From Pilosibacter fragilis (lineage in GTDB: Bacteria; Bacillota; Clostridia; Lachnospirales; Lachnospiraceae), in the NCBI RefSeq assembly GCF_032490495.1, contig NZ_JAVYJB010000001.1, positions 186,001 through 250,000 on the forward strand: DNA of 64,000 nucleotides, read 5' to 3'. The notes beneath the pieces were generated by a model. The model made no database searches. It was given only the letters and a program-made list of their open reading frames with translations, and had not been told where the DNA came from. The position numbers and the translations under genes were made by a program. Of the stretch, positions 46,994 to 56,187 are shown one piece after another. Each line of letters opens with the position of its first letter. Positions within the stretch are counted from its first letter, which is position 1.

Positions 46994-47368
46994 TTACTGC
47001 ATTTCTTTCAGAACCTGGACGGCGAAATCCGCGTCTTCTACGGCGTCTTCATACAGATAACAAAGAACATCGTGTACGCGGGAATACAGCTCACCCAAAG
47101 TAGCATCTTCCGCATTTGCAACATACTCGAAAATACCTCCGTCTCCTTCCGCGAAGCAGTTTTCGTCGTAGTCCCATTCCGACGTCTTATAATCAATGTA
47201 TCCGTCGTATGGCGTCCCGCTCTCATCCTCATCTCTATCCAGCTGGCTTCCGTCTCCAACCTGCATATATATCACTGCATTTTCGGTTGGAACAAACACT
47301 CGCAGTTCCATGGTGTTTGTCTGAATTCCTGCCTTTTCCAAGATTTTCTGTAACTTGTGTTTTGTCAT
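46994..47368 (-). CDS. Acidic hypothetical protein (124 aa)
   Basis: MTKHKLQKILEKAG basic start, then a highly acidic body (GSQLDRDEDESGTPYDG, YDENCFAEGDGG) and a helical end (DATLGELYSRVHDVLCYLYED). DNA-mimic-like composition; no family recognised. Member of the GMP-kinase-like/GNAT operon. Confidence 0.68.
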   Translation of the reverse strand: MTKHKLQKILEKAGIQTNTMELRVFVPTENAVIYMQVGDGSQLDRDEDESGTPYDGYIDYKTSEWDYDENCFAEGDGGIFEYVANAEDATLGELYSRVHDVLCYLYEDAVEDADFAVQVLKEMQ

Positions 47369-47386
47369 AATTTTTTTCTCCTTGTT

Positions 47387-47848
47387 CTAAATTTGATTAT
47401 CGGGCGGAAAAACCATGGTGTGATACCCCATGGCATTGCGGATTTCGTAAAAACCGATCATCCGATAAAATGCCTGTAGTTTTGCATTTAACACCTGTAA
47501 AAATACCGGCCGTTTCCCTTCGGATACACAGCGGCCTCTGATCGCTTCCTTGACCATTTTGGAACCATAGCCCCGATGCCGGTATGCTGGTAGGATAAAC
47601 ACATCGCTTAACTGGTATGAATCCGGAGTCCACAGTTCGTGATCGGTGATTACCGGGCATTCGTTATCCGCGTAGCCAATCGTGCAATATCCAATCAGTT
47701 TGCCGCCCAGATACAAGCCCCAGCTTTCGTCATTCCATCCGCTGAAGTCTTCTACCCATTCCAATACATGGAATCCTGATAATTTGTCCAGCTCTGAAAT
47801 TGTTGCCGCATCACTTTTTCCTAATGGTTTTGTTGTTGCTGTTTCCAT
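47387..47848 (-). CDS. GNAT-family N-acetyltransferase
   Basis: 153 aa from METATTKPLG (AGGAG upstream; the ORF start at 47881 lacks one). The fold's motif A is VFILPAYRHRGYGSKMVKEAIR with the acetyl-CoA pyrophosphate loop RHRGYGS; motif B is FLQVLNAKLQAFYRMIGF. Transfers an acetyl group from acetyl-CoA to an amine; substrate unknown. Phage GNATs may modify host proteins or small molecules. Confidence 0.88.
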   Translation of the reverse strand: METATTKPLGKSDAATISELDKLSGFHVLEWVEDFSGWNDESWGLYLGGKLIGYCTIGYADNECPVITDHELWTPDSYQLSDVFILPAYRHRGYGSKMVKEAIRGRCVSEGKRPVFLQVLNAKLQAFYRMIGFYEIRNAMGYHTMVFPPDNQI

Positions 47849-47910
47849 TGTATCTCCTGATTCTAAGGATGCCGCCCACACGCAGGCAGGCGGCTTTGTA
47901 CTCGTGCATC

Positions 47911-49047
47911 TTACAGTTCCATTTGGAACTTTTCCGGTGCGGTAATTTCTGCTGAGAATCCACCGTGCAGGAATCCGTATTCATCAGACAGCCAGTCTGC
48001 AATGACATCTGCCAGTGTTTCTGTGTCAATGCCATCTTTAGTTTTGTAATCTGCAATGCGGAAATAATCCGATACGATAATTTCTTCCGGCAGCCTAAGA
48101 TCCTCGGTATCGTCTTCGCCATCAGCATCATCATCCGATGTATCCCACTTGATATTGGTGATATGAACGGTCAGATACTCCGGAGCCTGTGCTTTCTGGC
48201 ATGAGTCACACGCATCATGAAAGAGTTTTACAATGAACTGGCCGACTTCAGAAATGGCGAGATGATCTGTATTGATTTCCGCATCCACCTGAAAATCACG
48301 GAAGAGTTCTTCGTCCTTCCAGAGACGGTCATCAATCTCTTTTTCTGATGTTCCACGAGCCTCCATCCGTTCTTTTAATACGTCACGGGACGCAGTTAAT
48401 TTGATTGCGTAAAGCGGACGGTCCTGGTACTGCTGTTTCAGCGTTTCATATCCGCCTGGATCAACAACATACATATTTGCTTCATCCAGCTGCTCCTTTG
48501 TTGCTCCATAACGGTATCCGCGGTATTCCATGTATCCCTTGATCTCATCTTTCGGGATTTCATCAAATTCTGCTTCCGTCACAAAACGGTGTCCGATTTC
48601 ATCCGCGGATCTTCTTGGTCTGGTTGTATAGGATTCCACCTGAAGCCAGCCATATTTTTTATGCAGATATTCCGCCACGCTGGTCTTTCCGGCTCCGGAT
48701 CGCCCAATCAGAATGATCAGCGGATCAGGACTGAATCGCATATCGCACAAAGTACGTTTTAATCCCTCCGTTTCTTCGAAATCATAACCGTAGTATGTCA
48801 GAAGGTTTTCCTGCAATGTAAAATATGGATAAGCGCCACGTTTCGCCAGATAATCTCCGCTTAAAAATTCCTCCTTGACGGCGGCTAACAGATCCGGATC
48901 CGGGTGTTCTTCCATCAGTTCGTTCACGACCCATTCCAGTTCCTCCATCACAGATTCCGGGTATTTTTCTTTTCCGAATGCCATTCGTAAAAAGAAATAT
49001 GCCATGGACGACATCGCTTTTTGTCTTGCTGTTTCATTTTTCTTCAT
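47911..49047 (-). CDS. FLR-ELEWVV domain fused to a guanylate-kinase-like domain
   Basis: 378 aa from MKKNETARQKAM. Residues about 10-100 are the shared domain (MAYFFLRMAFGKEKYPESV, EELEWVVNELMEEHPDPDLL, LSGDYL, LTYYGYDF). Residues about 105-270 are guanylate-kinase-like: P-loop IILIGRSGAGKTSVAEYL, YTTRPRRSADEIGHRFVTE (the GMP-binding Ser/Arg/Tyr region) and GVRA-like segments. The C-terminal 100 residues are acidic with EYLTVHITNIKWDTSDDDAD. ATP-GMP phosphotransfer or a related small-molecule kinase is likely; the fusion is unusual. Confidence 0.83.
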   Translation of the reverse strand: MKKNETARQKAMSSMAYFFLRMAFGKEKYPESVMEELEWVVNELMEEHPDPDLLAAVKEEFLSGDYLAKRGAYPYFTLQENLLTYYGYDFEETEGLKRTLCDMRFSPDPLIILIGRSGAGKTSVAEYLHKKYGWLQVESYTTRPRRSADEIGHRFVTEAEFDEIPKDEIKGYMEYRGYRYGATKEQLDEANMYVVDPGGYETLKQQYQDRPLYAIKLTASRDVLKERMEARGTSEKEIDDRLWKDEELFRDFQVDAEINTDHLAISEVGQFIVKLFHDACDSCQKAQAPEYLTVHITNIKWDTSDDDADGEDDTEDLRLPEEIIVSDYFRIADYKTKDGIDTETLADVIADWLSDEYGFLHGGFSAEITAPEKFQMEL

Positions 49048-49092
49048 TTTTTTCTCTCCTTTGCTTCTCAAGCGTCTTTTAAAGGTTCGGAT

Positions 49093-49101
49093 AAATTATG
49101 G
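49093..49101 (-). promoter_or_regulatory. CCATAATT operon motif
   Basis: TTCCATAATTTATCCGAACC in coding orientation, 46 bases before the ATG at 49047. Confidence 0.65.
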
Positions 49102-49147
49102 AAATGGAAAGAACGGATAAAGAGGCATGTTTTCTATCGTAAGCTAC

Positions 49148-49180
49148 AAAAAAAATAGGACAGTGCATAAGCACTGTCCC
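49148..49180 (-). terminator. Terminator after the 92-aa gene
   Basis: Minus strand GGACAGTGC-TTAT-GCACTGTCC followed by TATTTTTTTT. Confidence 0.88.
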
Positions 49181-49202
49181 ATTCTGAAGGATATTACTTT
49201 GG

Positions 49203-49481
49203 TTATTCCGGCATTTCCTGGTCGTCTTCCACTTTCCAGCTGATTTCCCAATACGGTTCTCTGTCTGGAGTTGATGTCGTGACGGTATATCCATGTTTTT
49301 CCAGATATTTTCGGGCTGCTGATGACATTTGTTCACCATCACAGGATACATAGAATTCTCCGCGTGACGCAGCATCCTCAATTTGCCTTGCATAACTTTT
49401 GATCTGCTTTTCCAATTTTTCTGCTCTGATCTTTTTCGTGATATTACGCGCCTCTACCGCGCTCATTAAGTTTCCTAACAT
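49203..49481 (-). CDS. Hypothetical phage-type protein (92 aa)
   Basis: MLGNLMSAVEARNITKKIRA starts a long helix, followed by RQIEDAASRGEFYVSCDGEQM and a strand pair (GYTVTTSTPDREPYWEISWK). The helix-plus-beta pattern with an aromatic YWEISW end resembles small conserved phage proteins, without known function. AAGGAG before the ATG. Last gene of its operon. Confidence 0.72.
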   Translation of the reverse strand: MLGNLMSAVEARNITKKIRAEKLEKQIKSYARQIEDAASRGEFYVSCDGEQMSSAARKYLEKHGYTVTTSTPDREPYWEISWKVEDDQEMPE

Positions 49482-49492
49482 AGTTTTTCTCC

Positions 49493-52183
49493 TTATTGCT
49501 TATTTGCCGCATTGCCTATAACGTCTCTGACACCAAAACATTTGGCGTTGACATAGGTATTTTCGTGCCATCCACTACCTTTATTGGAATAGACACCACC
49601 GAATGAATCAAGGTACTGTTCGCCTGCTTTGGATTTTGTAATGAATACCGGGTTTTTTGCTTTGATCAGCGTCTTTCCCCAGGTTGAGCCAGCGATGGTT
49701 GTTTCATATTCTCCTGACACCAGATAGCCACAGCCAAGTTCCTCTGCTTTTTCCATTGCAAACCGGATAATGGCAGATTCAATTTCTATTCGTTTCTTTC
49801 CCTGAATGCCAGAATAACACCGTTCCAGGAAAATAATCGGGGTCTCGACAAACGGGGTTGACTGCACAGATGTCTGCGTCTGCTTTACTGCGACATCCGT
49901 AAAGGTCAGGCGGTCTTCATCACGTTCTTTCATGCGATTGGCCGTTTTTGTCAGTCGAATCACGGCACGTGCAATGATGGTGCCATTTTTCTTTACATAA
50001 ATAATTTTTTTATTACCATCGAAATATGCCAGCAGACACTGACGGTACAAACCATCCACATAGTTCATACATGTTCTGGTCGGCACTGCTCCAAGGTTCA
50101 TAATGCCTTGGAAAGAAGTATCTTCGTATACTTTATATCCGCTGATTGTTACGGCATTGTTGTGAACCCAGTGGTCGTACATACGATCCCGGATCGTCAT
50201 ACAGCATTCTTTGTCCAGATCCGTATACCGCAGCTCATCCAAACAATCACACATGGCGGCTTTGACCACCACTTTGAAAGCCTCCCGTACCGAAGAATGC
50301 ATATAGGCACGTACATATTTGCCGTTTCCGGAAAGGAAGAATTTCCAGACAGTATCTTTGTTGATCCTGTAAAATTCATCCGGAAGGTCCAGCTGTTTTT
50401 TCACTTCCAGCACTGTCTCGTCCTGATTTAAAAACTGCTTCATGCCCTCTTTTAAACCTGTAATACAAAGCGCCGGGTTTTCAAGTACAAACAGTATTTC
50501 AGTTTCTGTTTTGGCAGTCTGTAGGACCGATTCCAGGTTGTTTGACGTCGTCATGATTTTTGCGGCTGTTTCCGATGTCACAGGAACGGATACGATCCGT
50601 TTTACCATCGTCGGAATGTCACCCTGCTTCAGATGACGGACAACATTACTTACGTCTGCATCATCCAGTGCCTGTTTGGAGTATTTTGCAAACTGACTGA
50701 TCCTTCTACACGCTTCTTCTGAACGCAGACGGCTTAACAGGATAAAAAAGATTGTAAGTTTCTGAAAGAAACCTTCCGGTGTCGCACAGATACGCTGCAG
50801 TGTTTGGATCTCCTGAAATGTATATGGCGTGTTCTTTCCAAATTTCTTTGCCAGATCCAGAATGGTATTGCCGTATTCATCAAACACAGAAAACAGATCT
50901 TTTTCTGCAAGCGTGTTGATATCTTTTGCGCTCCATGCATTCAAATAAACCAACCGGCTTACCTTGCAGTGTTCCGTGCATAAATAGGACACTGTGTTTT
51001 CTGTCAAATCCCTACCGGCTAAGTAGCGAAGCACTGCTTTTTGGCGTTTTAACACTGCATCAGCCAGAAAATCCCGCACGCAGAATACATCACCATCCAA
51101 TGTTACGGACGTGGACGTTTCCTTTGGAAAATCAGCGGTAATTTTGTCCACTTCATTACACCTACAAATCCGACCAAGAATCTGCAATGGGGAACCTGAA
51201 AGAATATCATCCAGTTCTGTATCCGTAGCTGTCATGACGACGCGGTCCAACTTCTTTAGAAAGCGTGGTTCGCCTCCGCTGTATGCGGTTAAGTTGATCA
51301 ACCGCTTCATCCGCTGTCTGTGATTTGCATATCGGTCTTTCTCACAAGATTCTTCCTGTATGAAATACTGATTCCATTTCTGAAGGTAACTTGCAACCGA
51401 TTCTGGATTTTCCAGCCCTTCTGACATCTGCATAATCTGATGCACGGTAAATAACCCATTCATATTCGGATCGCAGCAGAGCAGATTCAGATACACGTCA
51501 TTGTTTTTATTCTGCATGATTAAAGTGATCATTCTGGCTCGCTGGGAATCTGAGTGCGTTTTGCGAATTACTGGAGTATGCAACATAATTTCACAGTACC
51601 ATCTTTTTTCTTCCTCTGTTTTTAAATCACAGAATACATGGTTATCCAGACAATGTTCCAGTTCTGTGCGCCAGTAAGAAGAATAGAATAATGGCATAAT
51701 CTCGTCCGGGGCTACAAATCTGAGAAGCCGGAATATGGTTTTTACCGCTTCCTGATTTTTCGCCAGCTCACTTTTTGCCAATTCCTGCCAGAACAGATCC
51801 ATTTTACGCTCAAAGAATGGCTTGACCGCTGGTGCGGTATAAGCATTTTTTGATGCTAAACACGGAAGCGCACCGATAAAAGCAGATGCATCCGGGAACA
51901 TGGAGAAAACCTTTAGACTGCGTGGTATCGTACAGAAAATTTCCAGTGTTGTCAAGACATTTTTGTCTTCTGATACCACTGGATTAAAGTCGCATGTGTC
52001 CAGAAGGCAAAGTACATTCCGGGTTCGTGTCAGCCCAATCACTTTTTCCTGTCTGATTGTCCAGTTCATAAGCCAGGATGGAATGTTGCGTTTATAGTAT
52101 ATTGTTCTATTTTTACTTTTTGTGCGGTTTTCTTCCATTTTGTCCCACGTCATTGCAAATTTCATTTGTTCTACTAATCTCAT
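49493..52183 (-). CDS. Large unknown protein, partner of the 705-aa protein (896 aa)
   Basis: Mostly helical, HEAT-like repeats up to about residue 640 (many RXLRXX and LLxxL patterns), then a distinct C-terminal alpha/beta domain from TSFQGIMNLGAVPTRTCMNY through QCLLAYFDGNKKIIYVKKNG to FLERCYSG...GCGYLVSGEYE. The C-terminal domain resembles, loosely, the substrate-binding end of PcfJ-like proteins; this is weak. AAAGGAG precedes the ATG at 52183. Cys residues are frequent (CLLDTCDF, CGYLV, CDPNMNG). No enzymatic motif seen. Confidence 0.75.
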   Translation of the reverse strand: MRLVEQMKFAMTWDKMEENRTKSKNRTIYYKRNIPSWLMNWTIRQEKVIGLTRTRNVLCLLDTCDFNPVVSEDKNVLTTLEIFCTIPRSLKVFSMFPDASAFIGALPCLASKNAYTAPAVKPFFERKMDLFWQELAKSELAKNQEAVKTIFRLLRFVAPDEIMPLFYSSYWRTELEHCLDNHVFCDLKTEEEKRWYCEIMLHTPVIRKTHSDSQRARMITLIMQNKNNDVYLNLLCCDPNMNGLFTVHQIMQMSEGLENPESVASYLQKWNQYFIQEESCEKDRYANHRQRMKRLINLTAYSGGEPRFLKKLDRVVMTATDTELDDILSGSPLQILGRICRCNEVDKITADFPKETSTSVTLDGDVFCVRDFLADAVLKRQKAVLRYLAGRDLTENTVSYLCTEHCKVSRLVYLNAWSAKDINTLAEKDLFSVFDEYGNTILDLAKKFGKNTPYTFQEIQTLQRICATPEGFFQKLTIFFILLSRLRSEEACRRISQFAKYSKQALDDADVSNVVRHLKQGDIPTMVKRIVSVPVTSETAAKIMTTSNNLESVLQTAKTETEILFVLENPALCITGLKEGMKQFLNQDETVLEVKKQLDLPDEFYRINKDTVWKFFLSGNGKYVRAYMHSSVREAFKVVVKAAMCDCLDELRYTDLDKECCMTIRDRMYDHWVHNNAVTISGYKVYEDTSFQGIMNLGAVPTRTCMNYVDGLYRQCLLAYFDGNKKIIYVKKNGTIIARAVIRLTKTANRMKERDEDRLTFTDVAVKQTQTSVQSTPFVETPIIFLERCYSGIQGKKRIEIESAIIRFAMEKAEELGCGYLVSGEYETTIAGSTWGKTLIKAKNPVFITKSKAGEQYLDSFGGVYSNKGSGWHENTYVNAKCFGVRDVIGNAANKQ

Positions 52184-52204
52184 GGTTGTTTCTCCTTTTG
52201 TTTG

Positions 52205-52232
52205 ATATACAGGATCCTTTCGGTATCCTGTA
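52205..52232 (+). terminator. Hairpin between the two large genes
   Basis: ATACAGGAT-CCTTTCGGT-ATCCTGTAT is followed on the plus strand by TTTTT, so it could end plus-strand transcripts; on the minus strand it lacks a T tract and would act as a processing hairpin. Confidence 0.5.
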
Positions 52233-52257
52233 TTTTTCGTTAGGAAGCCAGCTTCTC

Positions 52258-54375
52258 TTAAAGTTTACTGTCTTCTGTTTCTGATTCGCCGTTACCTTGG
52301 TTTTCGGTTTCCTGAAGCACATGTTTCGCCATCACTTTGAGAAAATACGGGTCTTTCATATTTCTGGCAATCCGACTCATTCGCTCGGAGTATTTATAAA
52401 GGCTATGGCCTGCCGCTTGCATGGAAGTACGGAACGTGTCGTCCAGAAGGCTTTCGCTGTTTTCTCCGAAGCGCACTTTCGTCATCTTTAAAAAGCTGAT
52501 CGTTGTTTCCCAGATCCTTTTTTTACTGTCCAGAATGAACCAGCAATCTTCCAGGAATTGATCAGGATTATGTACCAGATCGCGTACATGTTTTTTCATC
52601 AGTTCCTGTACGGATAACAATTCTTTTACCTGCTCCTGCGCTAATGCTTCATTTGCCGCCATCACCTGGTAAGTTTCAAATTCTTCTTTGGTCATTACCA
52701 TGCTGCGCAGTGTCTCTTCATATTTGGAAAATTCAGGGTTGTTTAATAACAGTTTGGCTAATACTTTCTCTGTTTCGGAATCCATAAATTTTTCAAATGG
52801 AATCTGGTTCCGTAACATGTATGTATACATGGACGACAGCGTGTTTAAATTGTAACGAAACCTCATTTCCGCGAACATTGTGAATAAGCGGACGCGCTCT
52901 TCCTGTGTAAAACGATCAGGATTTGCATCTGGATATACAGCGGTAAAAAAATCGGCCGTATCATCCCAGGGATTCAGCTCAATCTGTGACTGATCGATAC
53001 AGTCCGCCAGTATCAAGCTTTTTCCCAGGCGCTTCAACAGCATCCGTATAGTCCATGTATCCAGATCCCGTAGGCCCTGTGGAATTTCCCAGTATTTATC
53101 CAGATCTGCCTGGTTACCTAATGTAACAAGCCCGACCTGAATAAATTTTGTGGCATATGCACGGGTGTATTTGATGCAGCCTTCCAGTTTCGATTTCTCA
53201 TCCACGGTGGCTCCCTGCTTTTTCAACAGCCAGACAATAACATCCATAATTTTTGAAAGCAGTTCTTTCATCTGCTCAGGATGTTCTTTTGCCGAATGCA
53301 TAGTTGCTGAGGTAGTCCGGTAAACGACTGTGATGACATCTTCATCTGGCAACGCCACCAGACGCTCCCAGGTTGTCGGATCGCTGCAGTCAAATGTCAG
53401 AAGTTTATTGAATCCCCAGAAACTAGACTGATAGGCCTTAAGCACAATCTTCTGATACAGTACCATCCAGTTTGCGTTTGTCAGCCCATAGGACCTGCAG
53501 AGATTGTAGTTGCTCTGGAAAAATGCCCGCATGCTACTGTATCCATCGATTCTTTTGACAAATTTCCGATTGCAGACATGTGCCAGCATATTCTGTTCAG
53601 CGAGTGTATATGGCATGTTTTCATCATTGCCGGATTTGAGAAGATTTTCTACGAATTCAGCACTGATTTTATCCATGACCGCATCTGATACCTTTCCTTG
53701 TGCTAAAATCACGTTAAGATAGCGGATTTCACGCTCTGAAAAATAAATTGCCAGTTTTTCTGCATTTTTTGAACCTGGCGTTACATTGTGATTCCGAAGC
53801 GCTTTCATTGCAGCCAGTTTTTTGTTTTTTGATGTGCATTGGCAATCAGTGACTAAAGCAATAATACTCTTCGCTGTTTTTGCATCTTTTTCGGAATCCA
53901 GCGGGCGCAGATTTTCCAGGAAGGATTCCATTTCCAGCCGGAACACATCCCAGAAAGCATGATATGTTTCCGTCAGTTCCACAAAATCAGTCAGTGGCAA
54001 ACGATGATCCTGCACTGACTGAAAAAGATGTGTGTGAATCGTTTCCTTTTTCCCAGCATCTGGCTCCTTGCAGATCCCAGCGTTACTTCCGTATACTGTA
54101 AAGGCATATTCCAACGCTTCCATGTACGGGTCATTTTCCGCATGTTCATGCATACAGTTCATCCAGCGCTGGAATTGGTCTTCGTTCATGTTGGCATTCA
54201 ACCGACGCACAATGTTTGGCGATTCCATAGCCAGCGTATGACAAATCCACCGCATATCCTGTTTGTCCAGTCCTTGTATACGGAGTTGGTCCAGAATTTC
54301 ACCCAGGTACTTTGTACCACAAGTGCCATATTGTGCCGCTATGGCAATATTCTGCATGTCTTTTTCATTCATCAT
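52258..54375 (-). CDS. Large helical unknown protein, partner of the 896-aa protein (705 aa)
   Basis: Starts MMNEKDMQNIAIAAQYG (GGAGG upstream), 43 bases after a CCATAATT motif. Nearly all helical with acidic and aromatic patches; segments such as HTLAMESPNIVRRLNANMNED and QVGLVTLGNQADLDKYWEIP suggest a HEAT/TPR-like scaffold. The C-terminus is strongly acidic (GNGESETEDSKL). No known family. Same operon and similar architecture as the 896-aa protein, so they likely form a complex. Confidence 0.75.
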   Translation of the reverse strand: MMNEKDMQNIAIAAQYGTCGTKYLGEILDQLRIQGLDKQDMRWICHTLAMESPNIVRRLNANMNEDQFQRWMNCMHEHAENDPYMEALEYAFTVYGSNAGICKEPDAGKKETIHTHLFQSVQDHRLPLTDFVELTETYHAFWDVFRLEMESFLENLRPLDSEKDAKTAKSIIALVTDCQCTSKNKKLAAMKALRNHNVTPGSKNAEKLAIYFSEREIRYLNVILAQGKVSDAVMDKISAEFVENLLKSGNDENMPYTLAEQNMLAHVCNRKFVKRIDGYSSMRAFFQSNYNLCRSYGLTNANWMVLYQKIVLKAYQSSFWGFNKLLTFDCSDPTTWERLVALPDEDVITVVYRTTSATMHSAKEHPEQMKELLSKIMDVIVWLLKKQGATVDEKSKLEGCIKYTRAYATKFIQVGLVTLGNQADLDKYWEIPQGLRDLDTWTIRMLLKRLGKSLILADCIDQSQIELNPWDDTADFFTAVYPDANPDRFTQEERVRLFTMFAEMRFRYNLNTLSSMYTYMLRNQIPFEKFMDSETEKVLAKLLLNNPEFSKYEETLRSMVMTKEEFETYQVMAANEALAQEQVKELLSVQELMKKHVRDLVHNPDQFLEDCWFILDSKKRIWETTISFLKMTKVRFGENSESLLDDTFRTSMQAAGHSLYKYSERMSRIARNMKDPYFLKVMAKHVLQETENQGNGESETEDSKL

Positions 54376-54417
54376 GATTTTTCCTCCATTACTCTATGTC
54401 TTTGATAGTTTCGGATA

Positions 54418-54426
54418 AATTATGGG
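54418..54426 (-). promoter_or_regulatory. CCATAATT operon motif
   Basis: CCCATAATTTATCCGAAACT in coding orientation, 43 bases before the ATG at 54375. Confidence 0.62.
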
Positions 54427-54442
54427 CATGAATGTCTGACGA

Positions 54443-54479
54443 CAAAAAAAAAATAAGGTCACAAAAGTGTGACCTTATT
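54443..54479 (-). terminator. Terminator after the exonuclease gene
   Basis: Minus strand AATAAGGTCAC-ACTTTT-GTGACCTTATT followed by T8. Confidence 0.9.
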
Positions 54480-54496
54480 AAAGATATGAATTGCAG

Positions 54497-55543
54497 TTAC
54501 ATAGTGATTCGGATGTTTAATTCACGCATATGATCATTGAATACATCTTTGCGGATATCAAAAACTGGATGTTTCAGAAGATCGTAACGCAAGATTTCCG
54601 GACATCTTGTCCGAATCGTTGCGAGTTCCCGAAACAGCATTGCCCTGTCATACTGCGCCTTCAGGGCATTTAATGGGCTGCGTGTGATACCAAGCTCATC
54701 CTTCCAAAAGGATACCAGTTCTTTTTCCCATTTGGTATCTCCCTGACATGCTTCGATTGCTTTATACAGCCCAGTCACCCCGCCGTACTCCATTACAAGC
54801 GGGGCGGCGGCAGAGCTCACTCCTTTGACTCCTGGGATGTTATCCGACGAATCTCCCTCAATCGCTTTCAGATCTGGGACAAGTTTTGGCGTAACGTGCA
54901 TTCTTCTGCATACGTCATCCTCTGTGTAAATCTGGTAATGCCGGGTATATGCCGGGAACATTTCATTTTCTTCCGGTCTTCCATTACGAAAGGCGTCTGC
55001 TTTCCCGGGATTCTCCGCGTTTTTCGCATCCTCAGGCATCCACACCTGGATATTCCGGCTGTCATCGACAAGCTGAAGGTAATCCTTGTCTTTACTGACA
55101 AGTACAACCTGCTTGTCTTTAGCGTATTTTTCTGCCATCGTTCCGGCCAGATCATCCGCCTCGTAGTTATCACTGAAAAAAACCGGGATACCGGAATCGG
55201 CAAGAATCTTTTCCATAGTCAGGAACTGTTCCTTTAATGGCAAATCTGTTTCCTTTCTCTGCGCCTTATAATCTGCGTAAAGTCTCCGGCGGAAGGTGCT
55301 CCTGGTCTTATCAAACATGACCGCCAGATAATCCGGTTTCCAGCCATCCATCAACATTAAAAGCTGTCGGGTCATACCATAAACAGCATTTGTATACGTG
55401 CCATTTTTGGCATGAAGGATTTTATCAAAATATCGCGCCCGCTCTTCTGGAACTTTGCAGAAACGGATCTCATTCGGTAACAGCGCATAATATGCGGTTG
55501 TTAACATGGAAGAGCCGTCAATAATCAATAATTTCTTTCTCAT
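54497..55543 (-). CDS. 5'-3' exonuclease, FEN/PolI N-domain type
   Basis: 348 aa. The FEN-superfamily metal sites are present: LLIIDGSSMLTTAYY (first Asp), VMFDKTRSTFRRRLYADYKAQR, EADDLAGTMAEKY (Glu-Ala-Asp-Asp), VVLVSKDKDYLQLVDD (Asp pair) and the helix-hairpin-helix KAIEGDSSDNIPGVKGVSSA. Removes RNA primers or 5' flaps at replication forks; in phages it works with an external polymerase. It overlaps the upstream zinc-ribbon gene by ATGA, so both are co-translated. Confidence 0.93.
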   Translation of the reverse strand: MRKKLLIIDGSSMLTTAYYALLPNEIRFCKVPEERARYFDKILHAKNGTYTNAVYGMTRQLLMLMDGWKPDYLAVMFDKTRSTFRRRLYADYKAQRKETDLPLKEQFLTMEKILADSGIPVFFSDNYEADDLAGTMAEKYAKDKQVVLVSKDKDYLQLVDDSRNIQVWMPEDAKNAENPGKADAFRNGRPEENEMFPAYTRHYQIYTEDDVCRRMHVTPKLVPDLKAIEGDSSDNIPGVKGVSSAAAPLVMEYGGVTGLYKAIEACQGDTKWEKELVSFWKDELGITRSPLNALKAQYDRAMLFRELATIRTRCPEILRYDLLKHPVFDIRKDVFNDHMRELNIRITM

Positions 55544-56175
55544 CTGTGCACCTCCCTAACTGTCTGGTAATATTTCTTCTTGGCATTCCACTCAACCGTA
55601 ACCGGATTGCCACAGGCGATACACGTTACGTCCAACATAGGTTCTTCTATATTGGTACGGTATCTGGATTTCTGGCCGCATTCGCAGTCTGCCTGAAGAG
55701 GTACCAGATTTTCCAAATCCATGACCCTGTTGCAGTTCCGGCACTGATACCGGCTTGTGACGGCCCGGCTGTTGAATGCGTGGATGCGTCCACAGGTTGT
55801 GCACTTAATTAGAAGAAACCCTTTATATCCCTGCCGGACTTCTGCTTCCGTTTTGTCTTCGGTCGTCGTGGCCTGCATTGTTGGAATATTTCGCTTTAAT
55901 GTTTCGCAGTGATCTTCCTTTTGCAGATGTTCTGCTTTTACTGGCATCGGCGTATCATCTACCTTCACCGATTCTTTTGTTATGGGCGATGTTGTAAAAT
56001 CCTCAAGCATACTATCCGCAGTTTCCGGTGCAGGCAGTCCTGCCGGCTTTGTGGCATATGCAAACAATGTATCTGCCACTTCCCGGAATGCATCCATAAA
56101 TTTTTCCTCCGGCACTTCCACGTTCAGGGAAAGTCCTGGAGTGCTAAGTCTGATTTTAATTTTTGTATCTCTCAC
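55540..56175 (-). CDS. Zinc-ribbon protein with four Cys pairs (211 aa)
   Basis: N-terminal strand-rich piece (KIKIRLSTPGLSLNVEVP) and a linker, then a C-terminal Cys-rich module: CTTCGRIHAF, CRNCNRVMD, CECGQKS and CIACGNPVTVEW. This could hold two zinc ions and bind nucleic acid or protein. Common in clostridial phages without assigned function. Directly followed by the exonuclease. Confidence 0.75.
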   Translation of the reverse strand: MRDTKIKIRLSTPGLSLNVEVPEEKFMDAFREVADTLFAYATKPAGLPAPETADSMLEDFTTSPITKESVKVDDTPMPVKAEHLQKEDHCETLKRNIPTMQATTTEDKTEAEVRQGYKGFLLIKCTTCGRIHAFNSRAVTSRYQCRNCNRVMDLENLVPLQADCECGQKSRYRTNIEEPMLDVTCIACGNPVTVEWNAKKKYYQTVREVHR

Positions 56176-56187
56176 AAAAATATCCTC

